Positions 10,354 to 21,399 of a DNA stretch of 64,000 nt are shown here, piece after piece (positions within the stretch are counted from its first letter, which is position 1; each line of letters opens with the position of its first letter). The notes under the pieces are model-generated. The model was not told where the DNA came from and made no database searches. It saw only the letters and a list, made by a program, of their open reading frames with translations. Made by a program: the position numbers and the translations under genes. This DNA is from Ariolimax columbianus (lineage: Eukaryota; Mollusca; Gastropoda; Stylommatophora; Arionidae), in the NCBI GenBank assembly GCA_036924085.1, contig JAVGWX010000002.1, forward strand, positions 88,245,704 to 88,309,703, written 5' to 3'.

Positions 10354-10437
10354 CAAACAACAGAACCCAATTACCCAGAGAACCTGCTAATAGCCATCAA
10401 CAAGAATGGAGTCAGTCTTATACATCCACAGACTAAG
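10354..10437 (+). CDS. MYO7A: Myosin VII exon (third from last), FERM2 F3 lobe
   Basis: 28 codons in phase 0. The acceptor CAG at 10351-10353 follows a pyrimidine tract and a branch-point consensus (TTCTAAC) about 19 nt upstream. The donor is GTAGGG at 10438. It encodes [17 protein letters not shown] followed by [11 protein letters not shown], among the most conserved stretches of the myosin VII FERM2 domain. It directly continues '...FGSAFFDIK' from the previous exon. Confidence 0.96.
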
Positions 10438-10654
10438 GTAGGGAGTTTGGTACATCCTTTCTCTCACTCTACAAGTTAAATGTGCCAAACACACAACCAT
10501 GCTTATTAACATTTTATAGCATTTTTGTTGGCTTTGCGGCTTTCTCGTCCATAAAAACAGTATCAGACCATGCTAATGTATGAAGAAACGATAAGATTTC
10601 TCTTAATCTTTAGCTACATATTTTTGGCGAAAATTTTCGCAACTTCATATTTCG

Positions 10655-10925
10655 CTATGGGAGCCGCATAGTGCGCAGTGGTTAGCGAGCTGGCTTCACA
10701 TCTGAGTGGTCCTGGGTTCATTCCCCAGTTGAGGCGGTAATGTTTTTTCAGACCGCAATGGCTCCTGGGTTGACCCAGCCTTAAATGGGTACTGGTTCAG
10801 ACCGGGAAGTAAAAGCGGCGAGGGAGAGGAGATGGCTACCGCCCTCATATAGCCGAGCCTTTGAAATATGAGATCGTTAACACCTCACCCCCTACGGCAA
10901 TAATGCTATGGGTTACTTTACTTTT
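10655..10925 (+). mobile_element. tRNA-derived SINE, family A
   Basis: A-box-like TAGTGCGCAGTGGTTAGCG and B-box-like GGGTTCATTCCCC mark a tRNA-type pol III promoter. The body includes CAGTTGAGGCGG and ends near TAATGCTATGGGTTACTTTAC. A second full copy is at 14461-14715 and a truncated inverted copy at 33265-33400. Confidence 0.85.
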
Positions 10926-10959
10926 TTAGTTGACTTTCAAATCTTTTAACTTTTCAATT

Positions 10960-11345
10960 TGTTGGTCAATAAATATGATTTTCTTGTGTGTAAAGACACA
11001 ATTGAATAAAGAACTTGTTATTGTTTTTGTTGTGTGTTTGTTAGTTTCTGAGATACTAAAAGATGAAGGTGAAAATCAATTGTAAAAAAAAATTATGACT
11101 TGACCGCAACGCCTAGTTGCTTCGATTGAAATCCATGGAATCCACGACAACGTATCGATACTGTGTTTATAATATCGACACAACTGTTAGTTTCCAATTC
11201 AAATGTAGTTATTACATCTTAAACAAACAAAATAAACAGATCTACTGGATAAAGATCTTTCCCAACAACCTACTTCGTCTTGCCCAATCGGCATAATAAG
11301 AAGATAAATCGTGCAAAATCCATTTGAAGTCTAATAAACAATACT
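10960..11345. repeat. Dispersed repeat, paired with 18320-18780
   Basis: Shares blocks such as AATAAAGAA, TTGTTAGTTTCTGAGATAC and AGATGAAG in the same order with 18320-18480. Weaker matches continue beyond. No coding content recognised, possibly a LINE or DNA-transposon non-coding end. Confidence 0.5.
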
Positions 11346-11699
11346 TTTACCAGCAAAAAAACCTGTGTAGATGGATGTGATGTATTCAGCATTTAAAAAA
11401 TGGCTCCGTCCAAAAACAAATTATTTTTGTTATATTTCTAATTTGTAGGCCGAGTGTGTCAAAATTCGTTTGACGGTAGCGCGCTAAAGGTTAAAACAAA
11501 AATCCCCACCCATCAGCCTTTAATTTTCCAGTTCTCCTTTATGGCTTTGAAACCTAGTCACACAGATGCCATTTTAACAGACTACTTCAGCAGCACTATC
11601 TGTTGGCAGACCTTCATGGAGAGATGTGTTCCAATCTGTGCAGTTGTTGTTGTTTAATGCACACAATGAGTAAGTTTACTCCTTTGTGTGTCTTGAAAA
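11346..11699. other. Intron sequence, nothing recognised
   Basis: No family match, splice-bounded exon or internal repeat found. Confidence 0.4.
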
Positions 11700-12000
11700 A
11701 AGTGTTAAGTGGCAGGTTGTAGTAGCTTTCCTCACATCCCGAGCATGCTGATGAATCTGGACCGGGGTCCTCCGGACGGTTGTGCTTTGCTTGGCTTCAT
11801 CTGCGTGATGCTCACTACTGCAGGGGATCACATCGGTTCACATTTCGTCAACCAGACTGCCATGAAAACAACCTGTTTCCAGGGAACGCTACATTGAAGA
11901 GAGATAGGGGACCTGATCAGTGTTGTGTGCATGACCCTGACATGACGTCCTGGCCAGTATGTTGTACCTGACTGGACTAGCATCTCAGTTCCTCATGCTA
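11700..12000 (+). repeat. Dispersed repeat, paired with 13330-13600
   Basis: Shares an ordered series of blocks (CGGTTGTGC, TGCTTGGCTTCATCTGC, AACCAGACTG) with 13330-13600, which follows a LINE C-terminus. It is therefore probably the 3' non-coding end of that LINE family. Confidence 0.55.
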
Positions 12001-12179
12001 TGTGGTCTTGTACATCCCCTTCTCAAGTGTTAGGTTTTATGCCAAAGGCTTTTAGAGGAGCCTTCAGCGTGTCTTTGGAGCGCTTATTTTGGTCACCAAG
12101 GGAATGTTTACCTTTTTGCATCTCAACATAGAAGGGTATTTTTAGTTACAAATTACATCAACCAAATATTTCCACCAAC

Positions 12180-13010
12180 AGCCTGGACACATGCCTATAC
12201 GGATGCCTCAGCCAAAAATGCGATTGAAAATGGGGAAGGAGGCATCACTATAAAACTAAAAAGCAAAGTATACTCAGCAGCATTTGCCACTGGGAGACCC
12301 TTCAGCAACTTCAGTACCGAAGCCAGTGCCCTGAGACACGCAGCTGAAACCCTTATAGACCATAAGGAACAGGTAGAAAAGCAAGTGGTCATTCTCACAG
12401 TCGCCCTCTCATTGTTAATGGCGCCAAGAACCAGCACAAAAATGAACTCGGTGCTCTGGCAGACTCGCTCGAACGCCTGTCCCAGTGCTTAAAAAAAACA
12501 TAGTCCAGTGGATACCAGCCCACCAACATTCCAGGCAACGAGGAGGCAGACAAACTCACCAGAGAAGGAGGAATGCTGCAGCAGAGGGATACAAAATTCA
12601 CATACAATGAGACTAAAGCATTCATCAAGGAAATGTACAGTGCAAAATATAAAAAAGACGACCCTGACCACATAGAAAGCGATGCCTACCATCAACACTC
12701 CAGGCGAGACCAGGTGATAATTCTTCAACCACACGCAGGACACAACAGACTCAGATGTCATCTGTACAACAAGTTCAAGATTGGCACTACGGACCTGTAT
12801 GTCTGTGGCACATCCCCCATGAAGATAGAACATATTATGCAGTCCTTTCCACTCTATACCGACAAAAGAAGTAGCATTTGGCAACAGCCAGTGTCCTTCC
12901 AAGAGAAGCTGTACGGAAGCCTTGCATGGTGCCTTGATCCGACTGCTGCCTTCGTTAGAGTCATTGAAGTTGAGACCTGAAGATGAACGAGGAAGAAGAA
13001 GAAGAGTATT
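12180..13010 (+). mobile_element. RNase H LINE 3' fragment with GA-rich tail
   Basis: Begins in RNase H: AWTHAYTDASAKNAIENG (first catalytic Asp in 'YTDAS'), FSTEASALRHAAETL (Glu), and a broken region around the third acidic site. It then has the C-terminal zinc-knuckle (GHNRLRCHLYNKFKIGTTD, CGTSPMKIEHIMQSFP) and the terminal VSFQEKLYGSLAW. The stop at 12978-12980 is followed by GAAGAAGAAGAAGAG near 12990, matching the (GAA)n 3' tail of the full copies. It is 5' truncated and frameshifted. Confidence 0.85.
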
Positions 13011-13014
13011 TTTG

Positions 13015-13620
13015 GCATCCTATGGGCTGACTTGTGGGCTAAGATACGAATGATGACAGCTGTGAGAGCCGCAAACCTCCAGGGGCTAGTGTGGATATAC
13101 TGTCCTGGTCATGTTGGGGTTTCGGGCAATAGAAAAGCGGACATCTTGACTGTGCAAGTGCCCAACATGGGCACTGGATATGGATAGGAGTGACATTTTG
13201 AAATTTATCATTGACTGCCTGTTGGAGGGTGACACTACAATAGATGGTTGGTTGGTTTCTAATGCCCACAATGAATTGGTAACCCTTTTGTGCGCCCTGA
13301 AAAGGACGGAACTTGTGGCAGATATTAGTAGCCTTACTGACATCCCGACCGTATTGATGAAGTGGATTGGGGTCCTCAAGGCGGTTGTGCAATGCTTGGC
13401 TTCATCTGCATGTCGCTCAGTACTACGTGGATCATGTTGAACCTCACGTTGAACCTCACCTTGTTAACCAGACTGTTAACAGCCCATTTCCAGGACGACC
13501 AGCGAGGAGGTCAGATGAGGGTCTTGGCCAGTATATTTTTCCTAACCCTGGCTAACATTGTCTGATCAGTGTGTTTTGCCTGACCAGACATTAGCCTCAT
13601 TGTCCCACTGCAATAGATGA
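13015..13620 (+). mobile_element. LINE RNase H end and 3' region fragment
   Basis: Starts with WIYCPGHVGVSGNRKADIL, the end of an RNase H domain ('CPGHxGVxGNxxAD'). It continues with MDRSDILKFIIDCLLEGDT, which is homologous to MDRSDILKSINDRLLDEDT in the minus-strand LINE at 7330. After 13330 it matches the dispersed repeat at 11700. Frames are broken. Confidence 0.7.
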
Positions 13621-13909
13621 ATCAGCTATATAGAACTTTGAAATAAAATGAAAGGTATATGAGAGGATGAAGCAGGAGTGTGCTCACCTAGCAGGCTACA
13701 GGAACCATCAATATCCACACCTGTCACCATTTACTGAGAGAGACTAAGCACCTGTAAGTTTGCCCGGAATGCAGTGAAATCGATTCAACAAAACAGAACT
13801 GGGTTAATGCATGGGGGCCAACTATGAGAGAGATTGTATCAGACAGAATAGAAAAGTGGGTTTGAGAGAGGAAAGAAAGTAGTGCAGGGGAGGGAAACAG
13901 TTCAGTTGC
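13621..13909. other. Intron sequence, nothing recognised
   Basis: No coding family or repeat recognised between the LINE fragment and the 51-bp array. Confidence 0.4.
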
Positions 13910-14275
13910 TCTACAGCCCCTATGATTGTGAGTTATGTTGGGATCCTCTGACTGACACATCTAATGGGCCCTATGATTGTGAGTTATGTTGGGATCCTCT
14001 GACTGACACATCTAATGGGCCCTATGATTGTGAGTTATGTCTGGATCGTCTGACTGACACTTCTTATGGGCTCTATGATTGTGTCATGTCTGAGCCCTCT
14101 GACTGACACTTCTTACAGCCCATGTGATTGTGAGTCATGTCTGAACCCTCTGACTGACACTTCTTATGGGCCCTATGATTGTGAGTCATGTCTGAGCCCT
14201 CTGATTGACACTTCTTACAGCCCATGTGATTGTGAGTCATGTCTGGACCCTCTGACTGACACTTCTTGTCTGATG
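13910..14275 (+). repeat. 51-bp array just upstream of a myosin acceptor
   Basis: Seven copies of a 51-bp unit (TATGATTGTGAG starts at 13921, 13972, 14023 and so on). Each holds TCTGACTGACAC, which contains the branch-point consensus CTGAC twice. The last copy lies with its A about 29 nt before the acceptor AG at 14287-14288, with no AG in between. The 17-codon period gives an open frame (YDCELCWDPLTDTSNG repeats), but that frame does not match the exon frame, so I regard it as intronic. Confidence 0.85.
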
Positions 14276-14288
14276 TGCCTTGTTACAG

Positions 14289-14408
14289 ATGGTGCTTGTG
14301 ACACATCCATTCACCAAGATCTCAAATTGGAGCAGTGGCAACACATACTTCCACATAACTATAGGTAACCTGGTCAGGGGCAGCAAACTGTTATGTGAAA
14401 CAACTATG
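14289..14408 (+). CDS. MYO7A: Myosin VII penultimate exon, FERM2 F3 lobe
   Basis: 40 codons in phase 0 between TTACAG (14283-14288) and the donor GTGAGT at 14409. Encodes [40 protein letters not shown]. '[18 protein letters not shown]' is diagnostic of the myosin VII C-terminal FERM domain. The family usually has Asp-Ile in place of the initial Met-Val, a conservative start-of-exon difference; the Met is internal, not a start codon. Confidence 0.96.
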
Positions 14409-14460
14409 GTGAGTTTTTATTCTATTTCTTCAGCATTAGGGAATTTTCCCTATTGAATTA

Positions 14461-14715
14461 GGGAGCTGCGTAGCGCAGTGGTTAGCGAACTGGCTTTGCA
14501 GCTGAGTGGTCCTGGGTTCATTCCCCAGTTGAGGCGGAAATGTTTTTTCAGACTGCAACAGCTTCCCAGCCTTAAATGGGTACAGGGAAGTTCAGTCCCG
14601 GGAATTAAAAGCGGAGAGAGGAGATGGCTACCGCCCTCATATAGCCGAGCCTTTGAAATGTGAGATCGCTAACACCTCACACCCCTATGGGAGTAATGCT
14701 ACTGGTTAATTTACT
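14461..14715 (+). mobile_element. tRNA-derived SINE, family A, second copy
   Basis: Same head as 10655 with an intact A box (TAGCGCAGTGGTTAGCG) and B box (GGGTTCATTCCCC), and the same body and end. It lies in the last myosin intron in the sense orientation. Confidence 0.87.
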
Positions 14716-15611
14716 CTTCAGCATTCATCCTGAAAGGGATGTTTTGTTGCAGTTTACAGTGAGGCGTCGATATATCTGTGCCTTTTGACCAGACACATCC
14801 AGAGCAAATCCTGAAGTTACCAATTCAATTGTACCTTAACCCTTTGAACCCGGGCTACCCCCAGTTCGTAAAATCCCATTCCCCTGTGCTCCTGAGAAAA
14901 TATGCACAATGTAGACATTTGAGTAAAGCTATTTACTATGACAAAACTAATTTAGTTATTCTATCTAAAATCACTGACCTGCTAACTCTAATGTTCCTAC
15001 TACAGTAGAGTGTGGAATATATTCACCAAATATACTTGATAAATTATGTGGGATACCCCGCTGGACTGTAGTCTGATCCTCCGAGGAATATATCTAGCTT
15101 GATTCTAATCAATGGACGAAAATTCAAAATTATGTAAAATATCTACCCAATCTATTACAGGATCCTCGGTGGTGCTACATAGTTCATGCATTGTGCTGAG
15201 ATTCTCCAAAAATAGGAAGAAGAACAAAGTAACTTATGGGTTAAACCTTGTGCAATGATGTTGATTCTTCGACTTAAACCAATAAACCAATGAATGAATG
15301 ATAATCCAAATTACACTCATGTTGTTCAAATAACAACTGATCCTTTTCAGAGAAATCCCCACCTAAATCCAATTTATCAGCTGCAAGATCCTTGAAATTA
15401 CTTTCAACGACTTGTTCTGTTTTTAGCCTTTTAGAAATGGCCATTTTCTGAATTTTCAAAAGCCCTTTTCATCATGAAAATCATAGTGAACACATGCTTC
15501 AATATTTGCAGTGAGATTTACTACAGTGTAACTTTTCTGTCTGTCGTTAAAATGCAAACCCAGCTGTAAGATGTAACTGATGTAATATGTAATGAGCTTT
15601 GTGGTTTTCAG
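14716..15611 (+). other. Last myosin intron, remainder
   Basis: No exon or repeat recognised. It ends in TTTTCAG at 15605-15611. Confidence 0.6.
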
Positions 15612-15701
15612 GGATACAAATTGGATGACCTTCTGACCTCCTACATCAGTTTCCTAATGAACAACATGAACCGCAGCAGGAAACCGACATATATTGCCTG
15701 A
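15612..15701 (+). CDS. MYO7A: Myosin VII last coding exon and stop
   Basis: 29 codons and TGA. Encodes GYKLDDLLTSYISFLMNNMN then RSRKPTYIA. 'GYK.DDLLTSYIS' is the invariant end of the myosin VII FERM2 domain, followed by the usual short basic C-terminal tail. The acceptor is CAG at 15609-15611. The five exons of the window together give 158 residues in one continuous frame. No truncation or frameshift is seen, so the gene looks functional at its 3' end. Confidence 0.96.
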   Translation, partial: GYKLDDLLTSYISFLMNNMNRSRKPTYIA

Positions 15702-15995
15702 ATGGCGGGGCTGACCTACTTTGAAACATGTGCCAATGTGAAGTAACGCAACTGATTCTAGTTGTTGAATCATCTTCAACAAAACAGATCAACCTGTAAT
15801 ACTTGTGCATATGTTGCCAGCTTTTTTAGTTGTGTTTGTTGGTATGTGGCCGTAGACTTTTCTTGTCATATTTTATTTTTTAGTTTTTAAAGATGTAAGA
15901 ATGTATTGTAATGTTAACGTTTGTCCATTTCATTGATGTAAGATTGTTGTCCTGTAAGAAACATAAGAATTCGTTCACACTAGTGAACAATTAAA
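15702..15995 (+). other. Probable MYO7A 3' UTR with ATTAAA signal
   Basis: Sequence downstream of the stop without transposon homology. ATTAAA at 15990-15995 is a common variant polyadenylation signal. A canonical AATAAA lies further down at about 17072, so the UTR could be longer. No transcript evidence is available here. Confidence 0.45.
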
Positions 15996-16385
15996 TACAG
16001 TCACTCCCCACACTTACTTTAACTTCGGTTAAGGGAGTGGAGTGTTTGACAAAAGTTGAAAATATCCCTAATTTGAGACACTGCCTTTTTTTTTCACTCA
16101 TGCATGTATACGAAAGCCTGAAAAACGTGTCTATGGTATTACTGTCACATAATTAGTGTGCAATAGTGCTGGGGGCTATAAAACTGATAGGAAACTACAA
16201 TGAATGCTTACATTTTTCTTGTTAACTGATGTAACTTCATAATTGTACTAACTGATTGGCAAGCCTAGCATACCTTACAGCCTAGGCTTAGCTCAGTGAT
16301 AGCCTAGACTTGCTCACTAAGTTTATCACCATTTCTAAATTGGGATCTTAAGTAAGAGCTTTGCTCCTTTTATTTTGTACTGTAG
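15996..16385. other. Unassigned, nothing recognised
   Basis: AT-rich sequence, possibly extended 3' UTR or intergenic. No gene found. Confidence 0.4.
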
Positions 16386-16650
16386 GGCAAACAGACTAAT
16401 TATTGTACAGAGCTGTACAGAACTCTATACATTGACCAGTTATACAGACTAATTACTGTACGGAACTCTACAAGTTGACCAGCTATATAAACTAATTACT
16501 GTAGAACACTCTATGGATCTCTATAAGTTGACCAGCTATATAAACTAATTACTGAAGAACACTCTATGAATCTCTATAAGCTGACCAAATTAAGGGTAAT
16601 TACTGTACAGCACTCTATGGATCTCTATAAGTTTACCAATTATACAAATA
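16386..16650. repeat. Degenerate tandem repeat of about 60 bp
   Basis: Four to five diverged copies, each containing ACTAATTACTGTA, CACTCTATGGATCTCTATAAG and TTGACCA-like blocks. Confidence 0.75.
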
Positions 16651-17100
16651 AGGATAAAATTTAAAAAAATAAATACTGTAATGTAACTTACTTATCTTTT
16701 TCTTCGTCGTACTGCTGGAGAATTGAAAAGAATGAAAAAAAAATTGCCGAAGGAGGAGTTGCAAAATGTCCGTAACTTGGAAGCAAGGGATGTAGCTATT
16801 GAGGACAATAGTAATGCAAAAAAGTCCATAAGGGCAGAGCCCGATAATACAAGGTGTAACTTTGTGGGGATACATTTGTATTTAAAATTTTGAATTTTCA
16901 CATATTTTTCTTTTTACTTTGTCATTTAAAATACTAGAATATATACTTTACTGGAAAAAAAAGATTTTGTTAAGATTAGGTTGCTTGGAACACAAACAAC
17001 AACCCATTAACTAGTATCACTAATGATGATTTATACGAATATTTAATGTACCATATGAATATTTATTTATAAATAAAGGATGTTTGTCCATCACATGTGA
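16651..17100. other. AT-rich sequence, nothing recognised
   Basis: No coding homology. Includes the AATAAA at about 17072 that could serve the upstream gene. Confidence 0.4.
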
Positions 17101-17139
17101 TGAAGACCACTCTCTCTGTTCAGCCATGTGGACAGTCTT

Positions 17140-17420
17140 TTCTCTTACTGTGTCCACTGAATTGGGTGACTTGAGCGGTGATTTGGATTAAAGTGAAGAA
17201 GAAACTGCGCCCTTTTGTCAACCTCACTCTCTTGTCATAAGCTACCTTTGGCCAGTGACAAGACATTATCGAGACGACTGGAGTTAGCACAGCATGCAGG
17301 TTTTTACTCAGGGCTTACCCCCGAAACCTTTCCCGTAAATAGGTATCCCCCAAGGTGGTGGGGGGAGATGACATCTATCGTTGTGTGCCTTGCCTTTCCC
17401 ATAACCGCAAGAGGTAATAA
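17140..17420. repeat. Dispersed repeat, paired with 22880-23080
   Basis: Ordered matches (CAACCTCACTCTCTTGTCAT, CCAGTGACAAGAC, GGTATCCC) with 22910-23060. Function unknown. The match may mark the end of an unclassified transposon. Confidence 0.45.
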
Positions 17421-17619
17421 GAACATCACTCAACGTGTGAGTGATGTGTTGGGCAGCTCTCCCAGGCGACGTATTCTAGTCCATTATAGTCACGTGTCTA
17501 CATTTCGCAGTCACACCAAAACCGACACTGTCTGCAGGAAGCCAATTTCGTGAAGTTCAGACGTGTGCACTAGACCATGAAAATACGACACAGGTTTAAT
17601 CATAGTAACATTTCATATA

Positions 17620-18300
17620 GACGATGTCCATGCCAGGGAACAAATTAACAGGTTCCTCCCGAAGTTTGATCTCTGGGTCCTGCACCAATTTGTGCAATTT
17701 CTCTTGATACTGTGGCTCTCACGGCTTATCTGTATGGGCTTTGTTGAATTTAAGAAGCTATGTCTGGATTTAAGTCTTGCGCTCTGTACCTAATGTCCAA
17801 ACATTGGGTGTCTTGGGATGTGCCCCTGAGTTTCTCGTTCAATGTCTGCTGTGACGCTTTTCAAGTGGTGAAATGCCAATTATAGGGTTTATTTTATCGA
17901 TTGGGGTGGGTTTTAAGCACCTTGATACTACCTGACTCGCCTCGTTTATTGCTGTGTCAACTAGTTTTGCATGGACAGAATTTTTCCAGAAAGATGCTGC
18001 GTATTTAGCTTCAGAAAACACAGGGCAAGTGCCGAAGTCCAAAGGACTTATGGCTACGCTTCCCATGTTCTGCCAGCCAATTGTCTGATGATATATTTCT
18101 TGCGTGTATCTTACAATTTATTTCCTGGCAGTGCGTCATGTAAGGCAATGTGCAGTCTAACTTCATGCCTAGATATTTGGGAGCAGTGTTCAAGCTCCTG
18201 TCCTTGCCTCCTAATCTGAATTTTTCTTTTCACCTCTCTGTTTTTGTGGTGGTAGACACATACCTGGGTTTTTCTGTGATTTAGTTTAACCATTACCACA
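17620..18300 (-). mobile_element. LINE RT fragment, minus strand
   Basis: Minus-strand pieces: MVMVKLNHRKTQVCVYHHKN, then a lysine-rich stretch, NTAPKYLGMKLDCTLPYMTH, and further pieces around 'CQEINCKI'. This matches the region after the RT catalytic motif, where 'KYLGxxLD' is conserved. It continues to about 17650 with frameshifts. Both ends of the element are missing. Confidence 0.72.
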
Positions 18301-18319
18301 AAATAATGATGTAAGTAAA

Positions 18320-18780
18320 ATTTTATATATATGATTTTGTTGTGTGTAGAGACATATATTAATAAAGAATTTGTTGGTGTTATTGTTTTTATTGTGTGTG
18401 TTAGTTTCTGAGATACAACCAGATGAAGTTGATAATGTACACAAATATATCACAAACACTTAAGACTCACCAATTGGGGTCCCCCTGAGTTTCAGAAAGA
18501 TATTTTTTGTTTGTCACAGAGCACTGCTACTATTTTTTTTATAAGACATATTGGTTATTTTCCACTTCAAACTTATTTATTACTTCTACATAAACAAACT
18601 AAACAGATTTGCCTAAGACAAATATGTTACAACACCTTCACTTCATCACCATCAATAATGGAATAGCTTTCAAATCCGATTGAAAAAGAAGAAATCGTTT
18701 CAAAAATTCTCTATCAAATCAACAACAAGCCATTCTTCCACAAGAAACGCTGAGTATTCAGTATTGTAATACCTGTTTGT
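18320..18780. repeat. Dispersed repeat, paired with 10960-11345
   Basis: See 10960: shared blocks include AATAAAGAA and TTAGTTTCTGAGATAC in the same order. No coding content. Confidence 0.45.
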
Positions 18781-18819
18781 TCAGCCATTTCTATGGCATT
18801 AGATAGTTTTCATTCCACT

Positions 18820-19450
18820 TGTGCCATTGAGCGTCGTGGGAAGCTTAAGTCGTCTATACTGCGCCAAATGCGTTGTGGCGGTCATTGTGAGTCTGTATCT
18901 CCACAATCACTCTAATGTCATCTATCTACCTGCCCTACGGCCGCCCGCTTGTCCTTTAGCCAGATCTACCAGCATTGTAAGCCATCAGTGGAAATTGAAG
19001 AGGGTGCATTCTCATGAGATGACCAAACCAACTTATTTTCTGCCTGGAAATGTATTCGGCACAAGATGTAGTGCCGACCATACTTCGAATGTCGTCATTC
19101 CACATTCTATCTTTCCTGGCAACACTGATGACCTTCCTCAAACTCTTCATTCCACACTTACATGCCCTGGACAGAGGCCATGTTTTGCCACTGGAAATAT
19201 ACTGTTTATCATCTGTTGCTTTGTTGCCAAACTAATTTTCTGGTGCATAAGCTGTGGGGACAGCAGATGCTTTCTGACACCTAGTCTCAATTTCCCTGTC
19301 GATCCCGCCGTCTGCCAAAAAAATACTGCCCAAATACTGGAACTCATGGGCCTGTTGAAGAACAATATCATTTAAACTTATCTTGAGTGGCCTAGGTGTT
19401 CTACTGATCATTATAGTTTCTGTATTGTTCTCGCTAATTCGCTTATTTCT
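18820..19450 (-). mobile_element. RTE-like LINE C-terminal fragment, minus strand
   Basis: Minus-strand reading includes LRKVISVARKDRMWNDDIR, VGTTSCAEYISRQKISWFGH and LMRMHPLQFPL. This is the recurrent 'RD+xxNxDIR...G....EYI.RQ+++WFGHL.RM' end of many RTE-like ORF2 proteins. An upstream piece (KISLATKQQMINSIF) corresponds to the post-RT region. Frameshifted. Confidence 0.78.
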
Positions 19451-20040
19451 ATGGCATTAACCTGGAAAAAATCAAAGGCTATGAGTTAGCATCCGACAAT
19501 GCTAACGGTCACAAAGGAATTTCTTTTTTACAGGCATTGAGCAACGACAAAGGAGCACTAAAGGTTGAGATGATTCTCGTGATAGTATTCTGAAAGGGCG
19601 TTGAGAGAACCTCCTCAAACCCTATTCCCTTGGCAGGAACTACTGTGTTGTCAGCGTTGATGAATTTCCTTGTGTCTGTGTCCATGCCTACAACAATACC
19701 AATATTATAGGCCTTCATCAGGGACAAAAAAATACGGATGAAAACAAATAACAAATCTTACCAAAAAGCAATACATGATTTAAACCTTTCCTAATACATC
19801 TGGATAATGGCGGCTAAATTAAAATGGCCAAGTTGTGATTTGCTGGTGGTTGTCGTTAGTCTTTTTGTCCCCGGTGAAGGCTTTGTGGCTGTAATCTTGG
19901 TGTCGTTGTTTTTGTCCTGGTGCAGTCACTGGGCCATTACATATTTTTTTTCAGCAAATGTAGATATTTATTAGTGAACAAGATGTATTTATGTGCTTAT
20001 ATCATCACTGAATTCAGAAAAGAGAGAGAAAGGGAGATGA
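19451..20040. other. Unassigned, nothing recognised
   Basis: No supported gene or repeat. The short minus-strand frame at 19509-19754 has no family pattern I recognise. Confidence 0.4.
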
Positions 20041-20618
20041 ATGACAACTGAATCAAGGATTGCAGCCATATTTTCCTATGAATGACGTTGATGTGCTTGC
20101 CCTATGCATAATCTTACTGATATTCTTATTTTGTTATATCACTTATGTATCTTGTTATATCATCAATATATATATATCTTGTAATGTTATCTATCCATCT
20201 TGATCATGTTCTTATTTGTCCATGCAAATTAAAAAATTGTTATCTATGCATCTTGTTACATTCCTTACCTGTGTATCTTCGGATAGAATTATGTTTATGT
20301 ATGGTTCAGACCACCCTTCCATGTATTCAGATTCATGAACACCCAAAAAGATGGTACCCCTATGGGATGAAAACTGATTCAAACAAAATGAGTGCTGAAG
20401 TCAGATACACTGGACCACAAGGCATGAAACATAGTACAATGCACCAAACTTTATGAAATGAAACAAGGTGACCACAAAAAATGTTTACAAATTTGTTTAT
20501 ATACATATCACTTATATTACCTGTATATCATTTTGTATAATAAACTGTTGTTATATTATCTGTTTTTCATGCCATATTAAAAATGCATATCCATAAGATG
20601 TCCTCTGTGTCATACATA
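20041..20618. repeat. AT-rich dispersed repeat, paired with 26865-27810
   Basis: Long ordered similarity with 26865-27035 (ATTGCAG, CATATTTTCCTA, AATCTTACTGATATT) and with 27480-27810 (ATGAGTGCTGAAGTCAG, TTGTTTATATACA, AATATGCATMTCCATAAGAT-type blocks). It may be an ancient transposon or a diverged duplication. No coding signal. Confidence 0.65.
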
Positions 20619-20938
20619 CTTGCAATCCTGGTATTCAAACAGGTATATTCAATGTCTGTTGCCAGGTAGCCAAAGGCTATCCGTAGTAGGTATTTTAAAA
20701 CTTCCTGGGGAAAGGTGCAAATAATTTGGGCAGATTTTTAACTTGAATTTTGTCTGGGCAGTGGCAGTTAAGCCTACTCTTGTCAATTTCTAACTTTCAA
20801 GAGATGTTTAACGTGCTCGACACTGAACACGGCAGTCCGATCTCACTAACCAGAGATATCTCGGTCTCCACCGTGATTTGAACCTCCGGCACACGAGGTG
20901 GACACCTTACTTCAAGACCTGAGTATATATAGTAGCCC
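20619..20938 (-). mobile_element. tRNA-derived SINE, family C, tail type 2
   Basis: Inverted copy. The tRNA head, read on the minus strand at about 20930-20870, has a decayed B box, followed by body blocks shared with 23228 and 29605 (for example CCCGTGTTCAG in sense orientation and TTAAAAATC). Its 3' end (TTGCAATCCTGGTATTCAAAC on the + strand) is shared with 27036 and 40242. Confidence 0.78.
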
Positions 20939-21280
20939 CTTTCAGTCATGACTGAGTATTGGATGATATGATTTTTAGTAGTAGTAAACAAAAATATATA
21001 CTGAGCTTTTCATATTTTCTTTCTCCATTCTGCAGTTTTTTTCTCACTTGCAAAATCACCTTATGGAGCACAGGTTTTCAACAAATACATGCCAAGTCCT
21101 CTTGTCATGGACCATGCGTTCCAGCTGTGTTCATGTTTTTCCTGATTCCTGTATTTGTTGCCATGCTCTCTTCTCCATGTGTATTTTGGTCTACCTCTAC
21201 TTCTCTTGCCTTGAGAATTCCAGAACGGAAACTGTCTTGTAATGCTATCACATGGTTCCCTTAACATGTGTCCAGTCCAG
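20939..21280 (-). mobile_element. LINE 3' end fragment, minus strand
   Basis: Encodes GKRSRGRPKYTWRREHGNKY, the arginine-rich 'GKRxRGRPxxTWRR' motif at the C-terminus of RTE-like LINEs. The 3' end (AGCCCCTTTCAGTCATGAC on the + strand, with TAGTAGTAG nearby) also occurs at 51206 beside the 2.5 kb (AGY)n tract, so this family appears to carry an (ACT)n-type tail. Confidence 0.72.
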
Positions 21281-21399
21281 CGCTAGTGCCGTCTCATCGC
21301 ATCATGTTCCACTAGTATCTGTCTGGTATTTTCTAACAGATCCACATTAGTGATCTTATCATACTATTCTTGTCTTCTTCTTTGGCGATCGTCCTGAAA

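Noticed and set aside
13882..14368. Coding extension of the penultimate myosin exon through the 51-bp repeat (YDCELCWDPLTDTSNG frames)
   Set aside because: The repeat frame enters the exon in a different frame from the conserved myosin reading, and an AG acceptor with a pyrimidine tract separates them.
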